Source: Burkholderia sp. WSM2230 (lineage in GTDB: Bacteria > Pseudomonadota > Gammaproteobacteria > Burkholderiales > Burkholderiaceae). From it: a stretch of DNA of 64,000 bases. The notes below the pieces were generated by a model that was given only the letters and a program-made list of their open reading frames with translations, was not told where the DNA came from and did not search any database. Positions 62,084 through 64,000 of this stretch are shown here, piece by piece. Where the stretch lies: NCBI RefSeq assembly GCF_000472445.1, contig NZ_AXAJ01000001.1:186643-250642 (forward strand), read 5' to 3'. Positions within the stretch are counted from its first letter, which is position 1; each line of letters begins with the position of its first letter. The translations under genes were made by a program, and so were the position numbers.

Positions 62084-62793
62084 GCGAGCCGATGCTGAAA
62101 GTCGCTGGCCTCAACGCGTTTTATGGGCGCGCGCATATTCTTTTCGACGTCGGCCTGGAAGTCGGGCGCGGCGAAGTGGTCGCGTTGATGGGCCGCAACG
62201 GCGCGGGCAAGTCGACCACCATGAAAGCGGTCATGGGTTTGCTGCCGCGTCGCCAAGGCCAGGTCACGTTTCGCGGGCAGAACATCGCCGCTTTGCCGCC
62301 GTACAAGATCGCGCGCATGGGCATGGGCTTCGTTCCGGAAGACCGGCGCGTATTCGCGGACCTGACAGTGATGGAAAACCTCGACACGGGCCGCCAGCCG
62401 CCGCGCGAAGGCGCGCCGCAATGGACGCCGGAAAAGCTGTTCCGCCTCTTTCCGAATCTTGGCGAAATGCCCAGGCGCCCCGGCGGGCAGATGAGCGGTG
62501 GCGAGCAGCAGATGCTCACGGTGTCGCGCACCTTGATGGGCAATCCGTATCTCGTGCTGCTCGATGAACCGTCGGAAGGCGTCGCGCCCGTGATCGTCGA
62601 ACAGATGGCCAACATGATTCTTGAGCTGAAGCGCGAGGGGCTGTCTATTCTGTTGTCCGAACAGAATCTGCACTTTGCGGAACTGGTGAGCGACCGCGCG
62701 TATGTGCTCGAAAAAGGGCAGATCCGCTTTAGCGGCACCATTGGCGAACTTGCGAAGAACGAAACAGTGAGGCGCGCTTATCTGAGCGTGTGA
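62080..62793 (+). CDS. livF: Branched-chain-type ABC ATPase, LivF
   Basis: A 237-residue ATPase: Walker A GRNGAGKST, signature MSGGEQQML, Walker B LVLLDEPSEGVAP, and LSEQNLHFAELV in the switch region. LivF-specific FVPEDRRVF is present. Coupled to livG by a four-base overlap. Thirty bases follow before the enamidase gene. Confidence 0.92.
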   Translation: MSEPMLKVAGLNAFYGRAHILFDVGLEVGRGEVVALMGRNGAGKSTTMKAVMGLLPRRQGQVTFRGQNIAALPPYKIARMGMGFVPEDRRVFADLTVMENLDTGRQPPREGAPQWTPEKLFRLFPNLGEMPRRPGGQMSGGEQQMLTVSRTLMGNPYLVLLDEPSEGVAPVIVEQMANMILELKREGLSILLSEQNLHFAELVSDRAYVLEKGQIRFSGTIGELAKNETVRRAYLSV

Positions 62794-62822
62794 TCCAACC
62801 GTCGTTGCACAAGGAGAAGCAG

Positions 62823-64000
62823 ATGGCAGCAGAGACGTTGACAGGCTTGTCGGGCAAGGTCGCGGTAACCAACATCGGCCTGCTGTTATCCGGCGACATC
62901 AATCAGCCGATTCTCGACGCCAATACGCTCGTGATCGACGACGGCGTGATCGTTGCAGTGGGCAAGGAGAAGGACTGCGACCTGGAAGGCGCGCGGACCA
63001 CTGTCGATTGCAAAGGCACCACCGTTGCGCCCGGGCTGATCGACTCGCACGTGCATCCGGTATTCGGCGACTGGACGCCGCGTCAGAATCAGCTCGGCTG
63101 GATCGAATCGAATCTGAACGGCGGCGTGACAACAATGATCTCGGCCGGCGAAGTGCATTTGCCTGGTCGTCCGAAAGATGTGCTCGGCGTGAAAGCGCTC
63201 GCCATTACCGCGCAGCGTTCGTTTGAAGGCATGCGCGGCGCGGGCGTCGGCGGGGGCGTCAAGGTGATGGCGGGCGCGCCGGTAATCGAAAAGGGCATGG
63301 TCGAGGAAGATTTCAAGGAACTGTCCGAAGCGGGCGTGAAGCTGCTTGGCGAAGTGGGCCTGGGCAGCGTGAAGGCCGGCGAGGAAGCCGCGCAGATGGT
63401 CGCGTGGGCGCGCAAGTACGGCATTCAAAGCACGATTCATACGGGCGGCCCGTCCATTCCAGGCTCGGGGCTGATCGACCGCGACGTCGTGCTCGCGGCC
63501 GATGCGGACGTGATTGGCCATATCAACGGCGGGCATACGTCGCTGTCTTATCGCCATGTTTGCGATCTCTGCGAGCAGTCGAGCCGCGCGCTGGAAATCG
63601 TCCATAACGGCAACGAACGCATTGCATTGCTGACGGCGCGTCATGCCGTCGAATTGAAATGCCCGCACCGGATCATTCTCGGCACCGATAGTCCTGCGGG
63701 TTCCGGCGTGCAACCGCTCGGCATCCTGCGCATGATCGCGCTCATTTCGAGTCTCGCGGACGTGCCCGCGGAAATCGCGTTCTGCTTTGCCACAGGCAAC
63801 ACCGCGCGCCAACGCAACCTGCGCCAGGGGCTGATCGAAGTAGGCCGTCCCGCCGATCTGGTGTTCATGGACCGCGCGCAACACACGGCTGCGGATACGC
63901 TGCTCGAAAGCGTGCAACTCGGCGATATTCCTGGCGTGGGCATGGTGATGATCGACGGCTTGATCCGCTGCCGGCGCAGCCGCAACACGCCGCCCGCTAC
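62823..64000 (+). CDS. ena: Enamidase-like amidohydrolase, 3' end outside window
   Basis: The 392 visible residues form an amidohydrolase close in pattern to Eubacterium barkeri enamidase, which opens tetrahydro-6-oxonicotinate to 2-formylglutarate and ammonia. The metal-binding DSHVHP, HTGGPSIPGSG, IGHINGGHTSLS, GTDSPAGSG and PLGILRM are in the expected order. AAGGAG precedes the ATG. The E. barkeri enzyme is about 385 residues, so little is missing here. Same operon as the Liv genes. Confidence 0.8.
   Translation, partial: MAAETLTGLSGKVAVTNIGLLLSGDINQPILDANTLVIDDGVIVAVGKEKDCDLEGARTTVDCKGTTVAPGLIDSHVHPVFGDWTPRQNQLGWIESNLNGGVTTMISAGEVHLPGRPKDVLGVKALAITAQRSFEGMRGAGVGGGVKVMAGAPVIEKGMVEEDFKELSEAGVKLLGEVGLGSVKAGEEAAQMVAWARKYGIQSTIHTGGPSIPGSGLIDRDVVLAADADVIGHINGGHTSLSYRHVCDLCEQSSRALEIVHNGNERIALLTARHAVELKCPHRIILGTDSPAGSGVQPLGILRMIALISSLADVPAEIAFCFATGNTARQRNLRQGLIEVGRPADLVFMDRAQHTAADTLLESVQLGDIPGVGMVMIDGLIRCRRSRNTPPA

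Noticed and set aside
1..64000. CRISPR arrays, tRNA or rRNA genes, insertion sequences, prophage or integrase genes
   Set aside because: No repeated spacer pattern, RNA gene, transposase, integrase or terminal repeat was found on reading; short RNAs could have been missed without a covariance search.

Overview
The window looks like chromosomal DNA of a Burkholderiaceae bacterium, most likely Paraburkholderia or Caballeronia. The GC content is high, third codon positions are strongly G/C, the luxI-rsaL-luxR locus is of the BraI/RsaL/BraR type, and the pca, ectoine and Liv clusters are of a soil or rhizosphere kind. I see no rRNA, tRNA, insertion sequence, phage gene or CRISPR array. The assignment to genus is inference from gene families.

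Layout. 1-3416: the 3' part of a 2-oxoglutarate dehydrogenase E1-like gene, a stand-alone response regulator and a frameshifted universal stress protein gene. 3743-5519: a quorum-sensing locus (AHL synthase, RsaL-type repressor, LuxR receptor) with a perfect 20-bp lux box. 6166-11544: an SMP-30 lactonase gene followed by a four-gene ABC importer. 11594-17203: mixed housekeeping and hypothetical genes, including an atypical SDR, a serine acetyltransferase with an AraC regulator, and a 16-bp perfect palindrome between two divergent small genes. 17389-19344: a PhoX phosphatase behind a Pho box. 20109-23454: a tight four-gene operon (CDP-alcohol phosphatidyltransferase, 2OG-Fe(II) oxygenase, flippase-like membrane protein, nucleotidyltransferase) that looks like a pathway for an uncharacterised lipid head group.

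23615-36560 is a full ectoine/hydroxyectoine uptake and catabolism region: ehuBCDA runs leftward, and enuR, eutB, eutC, doeA, doeB, doeX, doeC and doeD run rightward. Imported compatible solute is hydrolysed, deacetylated, transaminated and oxidised to aspartate. A shared CTAGGACAATA element in both control regions is a candidate EnuR operator. 36699-48649: gamma-glutamyltransferase, an HtrA-like protease without signal peptide behind a sigma-32-like promoter, a phosphate/polyphosphate group (PPK2, Pit, CHAD), a diguanylate cyclase, a DedA-rhodanese fusion, a DMT exporter and GTP cyclohydrolase I.

48778-54103 is a beta-ketoadipate block (pcaIJ-pcaBDC) with a divergent LysR regulator. 54176-64000 is the most unusual region: a TetR regulator diverges from genes for a 6-hydroxynicotinate reductase-like iron-sulfur flavoprotein, an ApbE-like UPF0280 protein, two tandem DUF1185 proteins, a LivHM fusion permease with LivG and LivF, and an enamidase cut by the window end. 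Together they suggest a reductive, ring-saturating route for a nicotinate-like N-heterocycle, of the kind known from Eubacterium barkeri and from nicotinate-using Azorhizobium, with its own importer and possibly its own flavin-attachment enzyme.
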